9,159 bases of DNA from Betaproteobacteria bacterium (GCA_016868095.1 VGHV01000079.1:1-9159); one strand, 5' to 3'. Positions 1 through 7,334 are shown, counted from the first letter of the stretch. Notes: generated by a model from the letters alone, not told the origin. Program-made: numbers and translations.

Positions 1-230
1 TCATGGCGCTCATCCTCTACCGCGTCATGCGTCAACGGCTGAAAATGGCGCAATCAACCCTGTCGCCAGAACGCGCACTGGCTCAGCTCAAACGGATTCA
101 TCGCCATCGGATCAAAGTCAATGACCGAGCGCTGCATGGCGTCTCCACCTTAACCAAAGATCAAACCGACTTGCTCGGAGCCTTGACCCTGCAAACACCT
201 ACCAAACACGAGCAACTGAGCCTGCTGTAG
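1..230 (+). CDS. IS1634/IS4-type transposase, C-terminal end only (cut by window edge)
   Basis: The reading frame is open from the left edge and stops at TAG 228-230, so only the last 75 or so residues are seen. They begin with a short hydrophobic segment followed by basic residues (MALILYRVMRQRLK), then LKRIHRHRIKVN and a low-complexity tail. This pattern is what I recall for the C-terminus of DDE transposases of the IS1634 branch of the IS4 superfamily, in which a hydrophobic helix follows the catalytic glutamate region. The catalytic DDE residues would lie outside the window, so activity cannot be judged. The ATG at 3 is internal rather than a start. The element must end between 230 and the RBS at 360, just upstream of the oxidase operon. 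The family call is from memory of the sequence style; another IS4-like family is possible. Confidence 0.72.
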   Translation, partial: MALILYRVMRQRLKMAQSTLSPERALAQLKRIHRHRIKVNDRALHGVSTLTKDQTDLLGALTLQTPTKHEQLSLL

Positions 231-240
231 TGGCAATTTT

Positions 241-284
241 TAGCCCTCGGGCTATACGAATCAATGCTTTACACCATTTGGTGT
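241..284. repeat. Two tight inverted repeats after the transposase gene
   Basis: TAGCCC at 241-246 pairs perfectly with GGGCTA at 249-254, and ACACCA at 271-276 pairs perfectly with TGGTGT at 279-284. Each has a 2-base centre. Neither is followed by a T-run in the sense direction (the T-run at 237-241 precedes the first), so they are not clear intrinsic terminators. They may be subterminal structure of the insertion sequence or protein-binding sites. Confidence 0.4.
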
Positions 285-316
285 CGAACTTAAGATGTCT
301 GCCCCAAATCTCGGGC

Positions 317-349
317 GTTGGGTCAGCGCCGCGTTGCTCAATACCCAAC
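317..349. repeat. Inverted repeat in the leader of the oxidase operon
   Basis: GTTGGGT at 317-323 is the exact reverse complement of ACCCAAC at 343-349, separated by 19 bases. It lies just upstream of the ribosome-binding site AAGGG (360-364) of the DUF2892 gene. It could form a leader hairpin or be an operator. A match of this size can also arise by chance. Confidence 0.3.
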
Positions 350-371
350 CTGACTTTTCAAGGGAAACATC

Positions 372-575
372 ATGATCAGAAACGTGTGCGGTGTTGACCG
401 CGTGATTCGCATCTTGGCAGGTCTGTCGCTGGTGGCGCTAGCAGCCGCAGGAATGCTGAGGCCCTGGGCTTGGTTGGGCCTGATTGTTCTTGCAACAGGC
501 GTAGTCGGTCATTGCATGCCTTACAAGTGGCTAGGGCTGAACACCTGCAAGAACTCAGCTAATACCGAGAGCTGA
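372..575 (+). CDS. DUF2892 (YgaP transmembrane-domain-like) small inner membrane protein
   Basis: A 67-residue protein with an N-terminal NVCGVDRVIRILAG segment, two hydrophobic helices at about residues 14-28 and 33-47, and the C-terminal motif GHCMPYKWLGLNTC. The G-DR-IR start and the GHC-Y-LG-TC end are the signature I recall for DUF2892, the membrane domain that in E. coli YgaP is fused to a rhodanese. Cys48 and Cys59 are the conserved-looking cysteines. The ATG at 372 has a good ribosome-binding site, AAGGG at 360-364, with a 7-base spacer. The gene stops 6 bases before cydA, and a separate rhodanese gene lies at the other end of the oxidase pair, so the two YgaP halves flank cydAB. A role in sulfur or persulfide handling at the membrane is inferred from YgaP; no reaction is visible in this domain. 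Confidence 0.82.
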   Translation: MIRNVCGVDRVIRILAGLSLVALAAAGMLRPWAWLGLIVLATGVVGHCMPYKWLGLNTCKNSANTES

Positions 576-581
576 GAACTT

Positions 582-1930
582 ATGGACGTCCTTGACCCCT
601 TAGTGCTGGCGCGTTTGCAATTCGCGGCAAATATCACGTTCCATATTCTCTTCCCGACCATCAGCATCGCCATGGGATGGTTCTTGCTATTTTTCAAGAC
701 CCGCTTCGTGGCCACCGGTGAACAGCACTGGATGGACGCGTACCAGTTTTGGATCAAGATTTTTGCCCTGACCTTTGCCCTCGGCGTGGTCAGCGGCATC
801 ACGATGAGTTTTCAGTTTGGCACCAACTGGCCGGGCTTCATGAATGCCGTGGGCAATGTGGCTGGGCCACTGCTGGCCTATGAGGTGCTGACGGCTTTCT
901 TTTTGGAGGCAACCTTCCTGGGCATCATGCTCTTCGGTCGAGGACGGGTGAGTGAATGGGTGCACAAGCTGGCCACGTGGCTGGTGGCTTTGGGCACGAC
1001 CGCATCTGCGTTCTGGATCTTGGCGCTCAATTCCTGGATGCACACTCCGGCCGGTTTCGAAATGATCAACGGGCAAGCGCATGTCACCAGTTGGTTTGAG
1101 GTGATTTTTAACCCCTCTTTCCCCTACCGTATGACCCACATGCTGCTGGCGTCAGGGTTGACGGCCTCTTTCCTGTTGGCTGGTATCAGTGCATACCGTT
1201 GGCTGAAGAAGGACCGGGCTAAGGATGTTATGGCGGTTCTGCGCACCGGGGTCGTGGTGGCTGCCGTGCTGATACCTGTGCAGATTCTGGTGGGCGATAT
1301 GCATGGGCTAAACACCCTGAACACCAGCCTGCAAAACTAGCGGCGATGGAAGGCATTTGGGAGACCCAAAAGGGTGCTGCGGCAGTTCTTTTCGCCGTTC
1401 CGGACCGAGCTAGCCAATCCAACCTCTACGAAGTGTCTATCCCTAGGTTGGCCTCGTTTTATCTGACCCACGACTGGAACGGGGAAATCAAGGGCATCAA
1501 GGAATTTGGTGACAAACATCCACCGGTTGGGCCGGTGTTTTGGGCTTTTCGAACCATGGTCGGTGTGGGCATGCTGATGCTAGCCGTTAGCTGGTTCGCA
1601 AGTTACGAAATGAAGTTCAAGAAAGGCTTGTCTCGTACTACGGCCAAGATTTTGGTGGCCATGACCTTTGCTGGTTGGGTCGCGCTAGTCTCGGGCTGGT
1701 ATGTCACTGAAATAGGAAGGCAACCTTGGCTGGTCCAAGGCGTGCTTACCACGGCACAGGCTGCTTCCAAGGTGCCCGCTGGGAATATTGCGTTGTCGCT
1801 GGCCATGTACCTGACACTCTATGCAGCGCTTCTGTCGGCGTATGTTTCTGTGGTCTTCTACTTGGCGAAGAAAGCGGTTGCGGGAAGCGATGCGCCGCAA
1901 CTGAAAGCCGGAGTGCTTAGCCATGCCTGA
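582..1930 (+). pseudogene. cydA: Cytochrome bd quinol oxidase subunit I, broken by a one-base deletion
   Basis: Subunit I of the bd-type terminal oxidase carries the haems and oxidises quinol while reducing oxygen. The restored protein would be about 449 residues, with the short Q-loop of the CIO (cyanide-insensitive) type. Visible key residues: His21 (b595 ligand), Glu101 and Glu109 in YEVLTAFFLEATF, His186 in YRMTHMLLA (b558 ligand), and after the break the R-x-M of FRTMVG (Arg324, Met326, b558 ligand) and the hallmark GRQPW at 379-383. The first frame runs from ATG 582 to TAG 1338-1340. The second frame reads HQPAKLAAMEGIWET from 1322 onward, exactly the expected continuation of HGLNTL. 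The codon between them, expected to be Glu, has only two bases (1320-1321), so one base is missing. The second half is otherwise intact and its stop overlaps the cydB start by 8 bases. A sequencing error is the alternative, but cydB is damaged too. Confidence 0.9.
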
Positions 1931-2957
1931 TTTCGGAGTGGATCTCGGTAGTCCGGCCGGTTGGTTACCCCTGGTATTCGCGCTGGTCATGGCACTGGCC
2001 ATGCTGGCCTACGTGATTTTGGATGGCTATGACCTACGTGTCGGTGTCCTGCTCAACAGAGCGGAAACCGTCGCTGAAAAGGACACTATGATCGCCAATA
2101 TCGGACCGTTTTGGGACGCCAATGAAACCCGGTTGGTGCTCGGTGTCGGTGTCCTGCTGGTGGGGTTCCCCTTGGCCCACGGCGTCATCCTCGGCGCTCT
2201 TTATTTGCCGGTCGCTTTGATGTTGGTGGCGCTGTCCTTGCGAGGTGTGGCGTTTGACTTTCGGGTCAAAGCCAAGACGCACCACCATCCACTCTGGGAC
2301 AAGACCTTTTACATCGGCTCTGGGTTGGCCTATTGGTCGCAAGGCTTTATGTTGGGGTAACTCATCACTGGCTTCAAGCAAGACACGCCAGGCTATCTGT
2401 TCAGCACCTTGATCGGCTTTTGCTTGGTATTTGCCTATCGTTTACTCGGCGCAGGCTGGCGGGTCATGAAGACCCAAGGGCCCTTACAACTCAAGGCGGT
2501 GGCTTGGGCCAAGGGCAGCCTGTGGCTTACAGCCGCAGGTGTTCTGGCGATTTCGGTCGCCACACCATGGGTCAGCCCGCGCATTTTTGAAAGGTGGTTC
2601 AGCTTTCCGAACCTGCTCATGCTATTTCCAATTCCATCCATGACCATGGCATTGTTTTTTGTTATTTCACGCAGTCTGAATCGCCTGCCCACCCGCTTGT
2701 CTCAGAGCAATCAGTATGGCGCTGCGGTTCCGTTTGCCAGCACGGTCGGTGTATTTCTGCTGTCTTTTTATGGGCTGGCCTATAGCCTGTTTCCCTGGCT
2801 CGTCATCGACAAGATCAATATTTGGCAAGCGGCCAGTTCCCCCGAGGCTTTGCTGGTCATTTTTTACGGCGTGTTGGTGGTTCTGCCCGTCATCATTGGT
2901 TACACGGTGTTTGCGTATCGGGTGTTCTGGGGCAAATCTACGACACTCAGCTATTAA
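1923..2957 (+). pseudogene. cydB: Cytochrome bd quinol oxidase subunit II with an internal in-frame stop
   Basis: Subunit II is the membrane partner of CydA. From ATG 1923 the frame gives AYVILDGYDL at about residues 29-38, GPFWDANET, and RGVAFDFRVKAKTHHHPLW, all typical of CydB. It then meets TAA at 2358-2360 (codon 146) in the stretch expected to read roughly QGFMLG-x-Y-ITGF. The same frame stays open to the normal end at 2957, giving a total of 344 codons, which is about the family length. Two further changes fall in highly conserved motifs: LDGYDL is followed by Arg39 where Gly is usual, and NET is followed by Arg70 where Trp is usual (TGG to CGG is one transition). A nonsense codon plus replaced conserved residues argues for real decay rather than a read error. 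An RBS GGAG at 1910-1913 lies inside cydA, indicating translational coupling. No cydX-like small gene follows. Confidence 0.88.
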
Positions 2958-2974
2958 CTCTCGAGAGAAATTTC

Positions 2975-3343
2975 ATGGCTTACTCAGAAAAATTCCAGCG
3001 GTTGGCTGACGCGGCCATGGCCCAAGTTATCGGGGTGCCCCCTGAGCAGGTCGATGAATGGATCAAGCAAGGTGGTGTTGCCTTGGATATTCGTGACAAA
3101 GAAGAGCACGATGCCGATCATTTGGCCGGGTCACTTCATGTCAGCCGCGGGAAACTTGAGATGAATATCGAAGGTGTCATCCCAGACCTTCACGCACGAG
3201 TACTCTGCTACTGCAATGCGAATAACCGTGGTGCGCTCTCGGCCAACACGTTGCGTCAGATGGGCTATGTCAATGCTTGCTACCTTGCTGGTGGTCTGAA
3301 AGGCTATCGAATTTGGAGCTCGCCCAAAACTTCTTTGAAGTAG
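2975..3343 (+). CDS. Single-domain rhodanese-like sulfurtransferase
   Basis: A 122-residue cytoplasmic protein with no signal peptide or membrane segment. The rhodanese fold is recognised from ALDIRDKEEHDADHLAGSLHV (residues 36-56), the active-site loop at VLCYCNANNRGALSA with catalytic Cys80 and a six-residue CNANNR loop ending in Arg85, and the closing ACYLAGGLKGY (101-111), which matches the usual V--L-GG---W/Y end. The usual loop is C-x-x-G-x-R; here Gly is replaced by Asn, which is tolerated in some rhodaneses but could alter activity. Rhodaneses move sulfane sulfur between donors such as thiosulfate or persulfides and thiol or cyanide acceptors. The gene starts 17 bases after cydB with GAGAG at 2963-2967 as ribosome-binding site. 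A longer upstream frame beginning at 2822 lies inside cydB and is not the start. It pairs functionally with the DUF2892 gene as a split YgaP. Confidence 0.88.
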   Translation: MAYSEKFQRLADAAMAQVIGVPPEQVDEWIKQGGVALDIRDKEEHDADHLAGSLHVSRGKLEMNIEGVIPDLHARVLCYCNANNRGALSANTLRQMGYVNACYLAGGLKGYRIWSSPKTSLK

Positions 3344-3512
3344 ATAAAGTTAAAGCCGGTGTCTCTAACTTTTTCTTAATCTGTGTGGGTGACGATCATA
3401 TGGAAGCAGTCTTTCAGGCAGCTTTAGATGCAGCATTAAACTTTCAGGTTCGAGACTGAGCGAAAAGCGTTTTCTCCTGCTGCTTCCAGGCCATAACCGC
3501 TAGCGACAGAAT
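3344..3512. other. Gene-poor stretch after the rhodanese gene
   Basis: I see no recognisable gene here. A short + strand frame runs through 3360-3459 and ends in a composition-normal peptide (DHMEAVFQAALDAALNFQVRD), which could be a leftover of a gene end, but I cannot name it. A weak AT-rich hairpin GAAAA-GCG-TTTTC lies at about 3461-3473, too weak to call a terminator. Together with the recombinase remnant that follows, the whole 3344-3824 interval looks like scrambled DNA between two operons. Confidence 0.4.
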
Positions 3513-3692
3513 TTACGGCGAGCGCAGCACTCCACGCAGTTGTTTAACCACGACCCCTTCGATTTCGCCTGCTGGTACGCGACAGGCCTCGCAGGCCTCT
3601 TTACCCAGCTTGATGGAGTCGGTGCCATCGTCATAGCGCTCGCGGGCCATCATCCAGCCCTCGGATTTCTGGCTGGCGATGAAGTACCTCCA
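3513..3692 (-). pseudogene. Serine-recombinase (site-specific resolvase) remnant with a large internal deletion
   Basis: Read on the minus strand, the frame gives FIASQKSEGWMMARERYDDG, the piece that follows the DAQREAC-type segment in the catalytic domain of large serine recombinases (usually YIASQ--EGW-----YDDGG-SGG). It jumps directly into KLGKEACEACRVPAGEIEGVVVKQLRGVLRSP, which matches the region after the zinc-ribbon part of the same proteins (R-PAGEIE--V--QLR--L-SPE). The several hundred residues normally between these two pieces are missing, as are the N-terminal catalytic serine and the C-terminal end. The frame extends upstream to 3746 but that part does not resemble a recombinase. 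It is a dead mobile-element scar and marks past recombination between the oxidase and metal-transport operons. Family assignment is by recalled motifs. Confidence 0.6.
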
Positions 3693-3754
3693 GCTTGCCC
3701 CCATCCATTTGCTCGCCGTGCAGTTCAAGGCGCTTGGCATGGACATAAGCTGAC

Positions 3755-3793
3755 TTGAAAAGTCGTTCTTGCTAATAAGAATGCGTTTACAAT
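3755..3793 (+). promoter_or_regulatory. Candidate promoter of the metal-transport cassette
   Basis: A plausible sigma70 pair is TTCTTG (3766-3771) and TACAAT (3788-3793) with a 16-base spacer. TTGAAA (3755-3760) with AAGAAT (3777-3782) is an alternative. The -10 element abuts the palindrome at 3791-3810. This is assigned by eye only. Confidence 0.4.
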
Positions 3794-3810
3794 AGTATGG
3801 AGATTCTATT
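3791..3810. promoter_or_regulatory. Operator-like 20-bp near-palindrome
   Basis: The arms AATAGTAT (3791-3798) and ATTCTATT (3803-3810) are inverted repeats with 7 of 8 positions matching around a GGAG centre. The site overlaps the likely -10 element and lies 14 bases before the ATG of the outer-membrane gene, as expected for a repressor operator. It does not match the Zur, Fur or MntR consensus sequences that I know. Confidence 0.4.
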
Positions 3811-3824
3811 TTGAAAGGCTCTTC

Positions 3825-4985
3825 ATGTCTCGCAACTTCATTCTTTCTTCTTGTCTTGCGATAGTTATGGCTTCATCAGTGGCCACAAGCCACGCTCAGT
3901 CCGCAGTGAGCGCTCCTAATTGGCAGGCGGGTGTCGTGCTGGACGCTGCGGCCACATCCCGAGGGCTTGAGTTGGGTGCACGTGACAAGGGGCTAGGGCT
4001 TGGACACAGCGACCTGCTACTACGTGGTGCTTTCAACGAGCATTTCAGCGGTGAGGCTATCTTGGGTTTCCATACTGAAGCCAAGAAACTCGAAGGGCAC
4101 ATCGAAAAAGCTTGGGTGCAGACCCGATCGCTGCCACATGGCTTCCAGGCGCGTGCTGGTCGATTCGCATCCCAGATTGGCTATCTCAACGAGCTTCATC
4201 CCCATACGGACGACTTCACAGAGCGGCCCTTGCTGTATAGAGGCTTCCTCGGTAGGCACTGGTATGACGATGGCATCCGGTTGAATTGGACGGCGCCTAC
4301 GTCCTTCTATTTGCGCTTAGGTGCTGAAATCTTCGGCGGTAAAAAATTGGTTCCCGAGGCCACAACCGATTCCACCTCGCGGGTCAGCACGCTGAACTTG
4401 AAGATGGGCAATGACATCGGCAAATCGAGTAGCTGGCAATGGGGTTTGTCGCATGTCAACAACCGGCGCGAAGCGTTGGTAGAGGCGCATGACGCTTCAA
4501 CCGAAGCCCATAGCCATGCGGCAAGCTTCAGCGGAAAGCGCATGTGGATCAGCGACCTGGTCTGGAAATGGGCACCGGATGGCAACAACCGAAACCAGCA
4601 GCTGCGACTCAACTGGGAGTACGCTCAAGTCAGTGGGATCAACCGCTTTGCCGATAGCTCCATGCGCCACAGGGCCTCATCCTTGGGTGCTGTCTGGAAG
4701 TTCAATCCAGCATGGGAGGCGGGTGTGAGGACCGACTGGTTACGTGTTCATAAGCCAGAAGATCACGAGGGTGATCTTGAGTTTGGCAGAGGACGGCTGA
4801 AGGAAAACGCCATCATGGTCGCCTACAAGCCCACCCACATGCAGACCCTGCGTTTACAGTTGACCCAGCAGCGAGCCTCCGGGGCTAATGACGAAGGTGA
4901 AGCTGTCTTTGCGAATCCAGCCAGACGCAGCATCCAATTGCAGTACGTGATTGGATTTGGAGCCCACGGTGCGCATTCTTACTAA
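3825..4985 (+). CDS. Outer-membrane beta-barrel-like protein, probably metal related
   Basis: A 386-residue protein with a clear signal peptide: a basic start, a hydrophobic core at about 5-18 and a likely cut after SHA at 24. The mature part has no hydrophobic helices and is rich in alternating polar/aromatic stretches typical of transmembrane beta-strands (for example RLNWTAPTSFYLRLGAEIF and QLRLNWEYAQVSG). It ends in LQYVIGFGAHGAHSY, an aromatic-terminated last strand. The GAHGAH ending is one I associate with outer-membrane proteins beside zinc-uptake genes, from memory and unverified. A His-rich loop (EAHDASTEAHSHAAS, about 223-237) may bind metal. There is no TonB box or plug domain, so it is more porin-like than a TonB receptor. 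The ATG has AAAGG at 3814-3818. It is the first gene of a tight cassette with a metal-binding protein and a permease. The exact substrate is unknown. Confidence 0.68.
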   Translation: MSRNFILSSCLAIVMASSVATSHAQSAVSAPNWQAGVVLDAAATSRGLELGARDKGLGLGHSDLLLRGAFNEHFSGEAILGFHTEAKKLEGHIEKAWVQTRSLPHGFQARAGRFASQIGYLNELHPHTDDFTERPLLYRGFLGRHWYDDGIRLNWTAPTSFYLRLGAEIFGGKKLVPEATTDSTSRVSTLNLKMGNDIGKSSSWQWGLSHVNNRREALVEAHDASTEAHSHAASFSGKRMWISDLVWKWAPDGNNRNQQLRLNWEYAQVSGINRFADSSMRHRASSLGAVWKFNPAWEAGVRTDWLRVHKPEDHEGDLEFGRGRLKENAIMVAYKPTHMQTLRLQLTQQRASGANDEGEAVFANPARRSIQLQYVIGFGAHGAHSY

Positions 4986-5871
4986 TGCGATCCTCGCGCT
5001 TGGCTTGGCAACCGCAAGTCAGGCTCATGCCATTACAGTTTTTGCTTGTGAACCCGAATGGGCATCGCTGACACGAACGCTGCTACCAGAGGCGACTGTA
5101 CAATCTGCGACCACGCATCTGCAGGATCCACACCATATCGAAGCACGGCCCTCGCTGATCGCGAAGCTGCGTCGCGCTGATTTTGCGATTTGTACCGGGG
5201 CTGAACTCGAAGCAGGGTGGCTGCCTATGCTGCAGGACAGAGCCGGGAATCCAAAGGTACAGTCGGGTAGGCCCTCAATGTTTTTTGCCGCAGAGCATGT
5301 GGATCTGATCGATCCCTTCAAGGGAATGATCACACCACTTTCGGGCGATGTTCATGCGTACGGCAATCCCCATGTCCACGCTGATCCGCGTCGGGTCTTG
5401 CAAGTAGCCAGGGCCTTGGCGTTGAGACTTGGTACCGTTTTCCCTGAGAAGAAGTCTCAGGTCGACCAAAACCTGATCCGGTTCGAATCCGAAATGGGTG
5501 CAAAGATCGTTGTCTGGGAACAGCAGGCGCGGGCACTCAAGGGGAGAGCGGTTGTTACCCAACACGCATCGTTTGGCTACCTATGGCCGTGGTTGGGTAT
5601 GAAGTCAATTGCAGATCTTGAGCCCAAGCCCGGCATGCCTCCGACTGCGACGCACTTGGACAAGGTGCTTACGCAGGCCAAGGCGCAACAACCTATTGGG
5701 ATCATCGTCGCGCTTCATCATGACCCGAAGCCTGCGCGTTGGCTGGCTAACAGTTTGGGCATGCAATCTCGGTTGTTGATCCTTCCTGCGACTGTGACAG
5801 ACGAGCAGCCTGGAGGAATCGTGCGATGGTTTGACCAGGTATTTATGCAGCTGAGCAGTCTGTCTAAGTAG
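4969..5871 (+). CDS. Periplasmic metal-binding protein of the ZnuA/TroA type
   Basis: From GTG 4969 the protein is 300 residues. I chose this start because GGAG at 4959-4962 sits 6 bases upstream and the product then begins with a compact signal peptide (VRILTNAILALGLATASQAHA), cut after residue 21; a TTG at 4951 is the upstream alternative. The start lies inside the preceding gene (17-base overlap), so the two are translationally coupled. Cluster A-I metal receptors bind Zn, Mn or Fe through three His and one Asp/Glu. Candidates here are His55 or His56 (DPHHIEARPS), His135 or His137 (PHVHADP), His199 (VTQHASFGYLWP) and Asp278 (TDEQPGG), spaced as in TroA. The long His/Asp-rich loop usual in true ZnuA is absent. 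It would deliver metal to the permease encoded 6 bases downstream. Zinc is the best guess, manganese is possible. Confidence 0.82.
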   Translation: MRILTNAILALGLATASQAHAITVFACEPEWASLTRTLLPEATVQSATTHLQDPHHIEARPSLIAKLRRADFAICTGAELEAGWLPMLQDRAGNPKVQSGRPSMFFAAEHVDLIDPFKGMITPLSGDVHAYGNPHVHADPRRVLQVARALALRLGTVFPEKKSQVDQNLIRFESEMGAKIVVWEQQARALKGRAVVTQHASFGYLWPWLGMKSIADLEPKPGMPPTATHLDKVLTQAKAQQPIGIIVALHHDPKPARWLANSLGMQSRLLILPATVTDEQPGGIVRWFDQVFMQLSSLSK

Positions 5872-5877
5872 CGTGGG

Positions 5878-6630
5878 ATGGAATCTTGGTTTGCTTTTCC
5901 CGCCCTTGCGCTGATCACAGGCGTCGTGGCGCTTACACCCCTGGGAACCCAGGTGCTGAAGCGCGGCGTTGTATTCATCGATTTGGCGGTCGCTCAGGCA
6001 GCCGCTGCAGCAGTCATTTGGGGCAACTACAAACTCCACTTCGATTCTCCGCTGATGGATCAAATCGCTGCTACCTTGGGTGCCATCGTCGTCAGCCTCG
6101 GTGTCGCTTGGGTTACCCGAAAGTGGAGCGAGCAACGAGAGGCATTGATTGGACTGATTTACGTAGCCAGTGCATGCATGGCACTTTTAGGGGCAAGCCA
6201 GCACCCACATGGCCGAGAAAAGCTCTTTCATTTACTGGCCGCAGACGTTCTTTGGGTTGATCCGTTCAGTGTTGGCATATTGATCCTGGCGGCGCTTGCC
6301 GTACATATCATTAGGCTAAAACATTGGCTTGCGAAAGATGCGTTTTTCTACGCGCTCTTTGCTGTTATCGCGAGTGTGGCTGTACCGGCGCTGGGCTTGT
6401 TTCTCGTCTTTGCCAGTCTGATTGCCTCAGCTCTATGGATTCAAAGCGGGTTCAACTCATGGGCAGCCATGGGTACGGCTTCACTTTTTTGCCTGATCGG
6501 CCTACTCCTGTCGTGGGTGGCGGATACACCAAGCGGGCCGACAGTGGTGATCGCACTAGCGGCTTTTGGTGTCTGCGCCATGTTTCGTCGGCAGACTAAA
6601 GCGTCTGAGTTCGAAGTCCCTTCATCTTGA
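5878..6630 (+). CDS. ABC-3 family (ZnuB-type) metal permease
   Basis: A 250-residue, very hydrophobic inner-membrane protein with about seven or eight predicted helices. The early segment PLGTQVLKRGVVFIDLAVAQAAAAAVIWG (about 21-49) corresponds to the family region that reads PLG--VL-RG--FIDLA-AQ. A middle KLFHLLAADVLWVDPFSV and the paired late helices ALFAVIASVAVPALGLFLVFASLIASA (about 159-185) also fit ABC-3 permeases (COG1108-like). The ATG is 6 bases after the stop of the binding-protein gene, with only a weak GTGGG upstream, so translation is probably coupled. The usual partner ATPase (ZnuC-like, with Walker motifs) is not encoded next to it or anywhere else in this window. An ATPase may be supplied from elsewhere, or this subgroup may work differently. 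No clear terminator is seen in the 56 bases before the convergent gene. Confidence 0.82.
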   Translation: MESWFAFPALALITGVVALTPLGTQVLKRGVVFIDLAVAQAAAAAVIWGNYKLHFDSPLMDQIAATLGAIVVSLGVAWVTRKWSEQREALIGLIYVASACMALLGASQHPHGREKLFHLLAADVLWVDPFSVGILILAALAVHIIRLKHWLAKDAFFYALFAVIASVAVPALGLFLVFASLIASALWIQSGFNSWAAMGTASLFCLIGLLLSWVADTPSGPTVVIALAAFGVCAMFRRQTKASEFEVPSS

Positions 6631-6686
6631 TCAGTTAACTGGCAGAAGGATAGGTGGCCTCTGACTAATCGTGATAGCGGCCCAGC

Positions 6687-7334
6687 TCAGTGCAACGTGC
6701 GGTTGTCAGCTGCTGCGAAGTTCGCGGGTCTTTTTCGCGCTCGCTCGCAGTCAAGCACAACGCGATTAATTTCGGTCTCAACAATGATCGACATCTGCTG
6801 GAAGTTTCTCAGCAGTCCTTTTAAGTCATCCACGGCTGCTGGTTTGCTTGGGTCATCAAGTAAGTTAGCTGCGCCGCCAAACATGTCGCTCAGATCGAAG
6901 AGCACATCAACAGATTGATGCGCTTTCTCTGGTAAATCGATTGATTCGTTACCCCCAAAGAGTCCGTCGAGAAAGCCTCCCAGCTCTTGGCGACGAACTT
7001 GCGCAAGGTGCGCAACGCTTTCTCTTGTTGGCTCGGTGTTGAACCGAACTAACTGAAACGGGTCGCGACTTTTCTGGTGGCCCGTTAGGCGATTCCAAAG
7101 TCCGGAGAGCAATACATCAAAAAGCACGTTGACTTCATCGGGCGTTTCAAACACCGGAAACTCACCGCCCCAAAGTGACTGAACCACTTGTATGGGGGAG
7201 ATTTGAAAGCTTGGCGAAGCGATACTGCCAAGAAACAGTGTCCGAACCGTGTGAAACGGTACAGGGCAGTTGTAGCGCTTTAGCATGGCGATAACATCGT
7301 GATCGCTCAACTTACTTGTTTTGTGTTTGCTCAT
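6687..7334 (-). CDS. UPF0149/YecA-like protein of unknown function
   Basis: A 215-residue soluble protein without a signal peptide or membrane helix. Residues 34-84 (FLGSIASPSFQISPIQVVQSLWGGEFPVFETPDEVNVLFDVLLSGLWNRLT) follow the plan of the UPF0149 helical domain: a G-L-A opening, P---P------LWG, F-----E----L--L----WN. Resemblance is at motif level only, and the zinc-binding SEC-C tail often found in YecA proteins is missing; the C-terminus is instead helical and charged (LLRNFQQMSIIVETEINRVVLDCERARKR). ATG 7334 is the first start in the frame; no strong ribosome-binding site precedes it. The gene converges on the metal permease and is divergent from higBA, so it is transcribed alone. Function is unknown. 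Confidence 0.6.
   Translation of the reverse strand: MSKHKTSKLSDHDVIAMLKRYNCPVPFHTVRTLFLGSIASPSFQISPIQVVQSLWGGEFPVFETPDEVNVLFDVLLSGLWNRLTGHQKSRDPFQLVRFNTEPTRESVAHLAQVRRQELGGFLDGLFGGNESIDLPEKAHQSVDVLFDLSDMFGGAANLLDDPSKPAAVDDLKGLLRNFQQMSIIVETEINRVVLDCERARKRPANFAAADNRTLH

Noticed and set aside
687..1139. Long minus-strand frames opposite cydA
   Set aside because: They are antisense shadows of the conserved oxidase gene, with no family resemblance.
2822..2974. Upstream extension of the rhodanese frame to 2822
   Set aside because: It lies entirely within the cydB coding region and its translation has no rhodanese character; ATG 2975 has a ribosome-binding site.
352..3764. An 11-base inverted match (GACTTTTCAAG at 352-362 and its complement at 3754-3764) flanking the oxidase region
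   Set aside because: Several 11-base matches are expected by chance in a window of this length, and no longer flanking similarity is seen.
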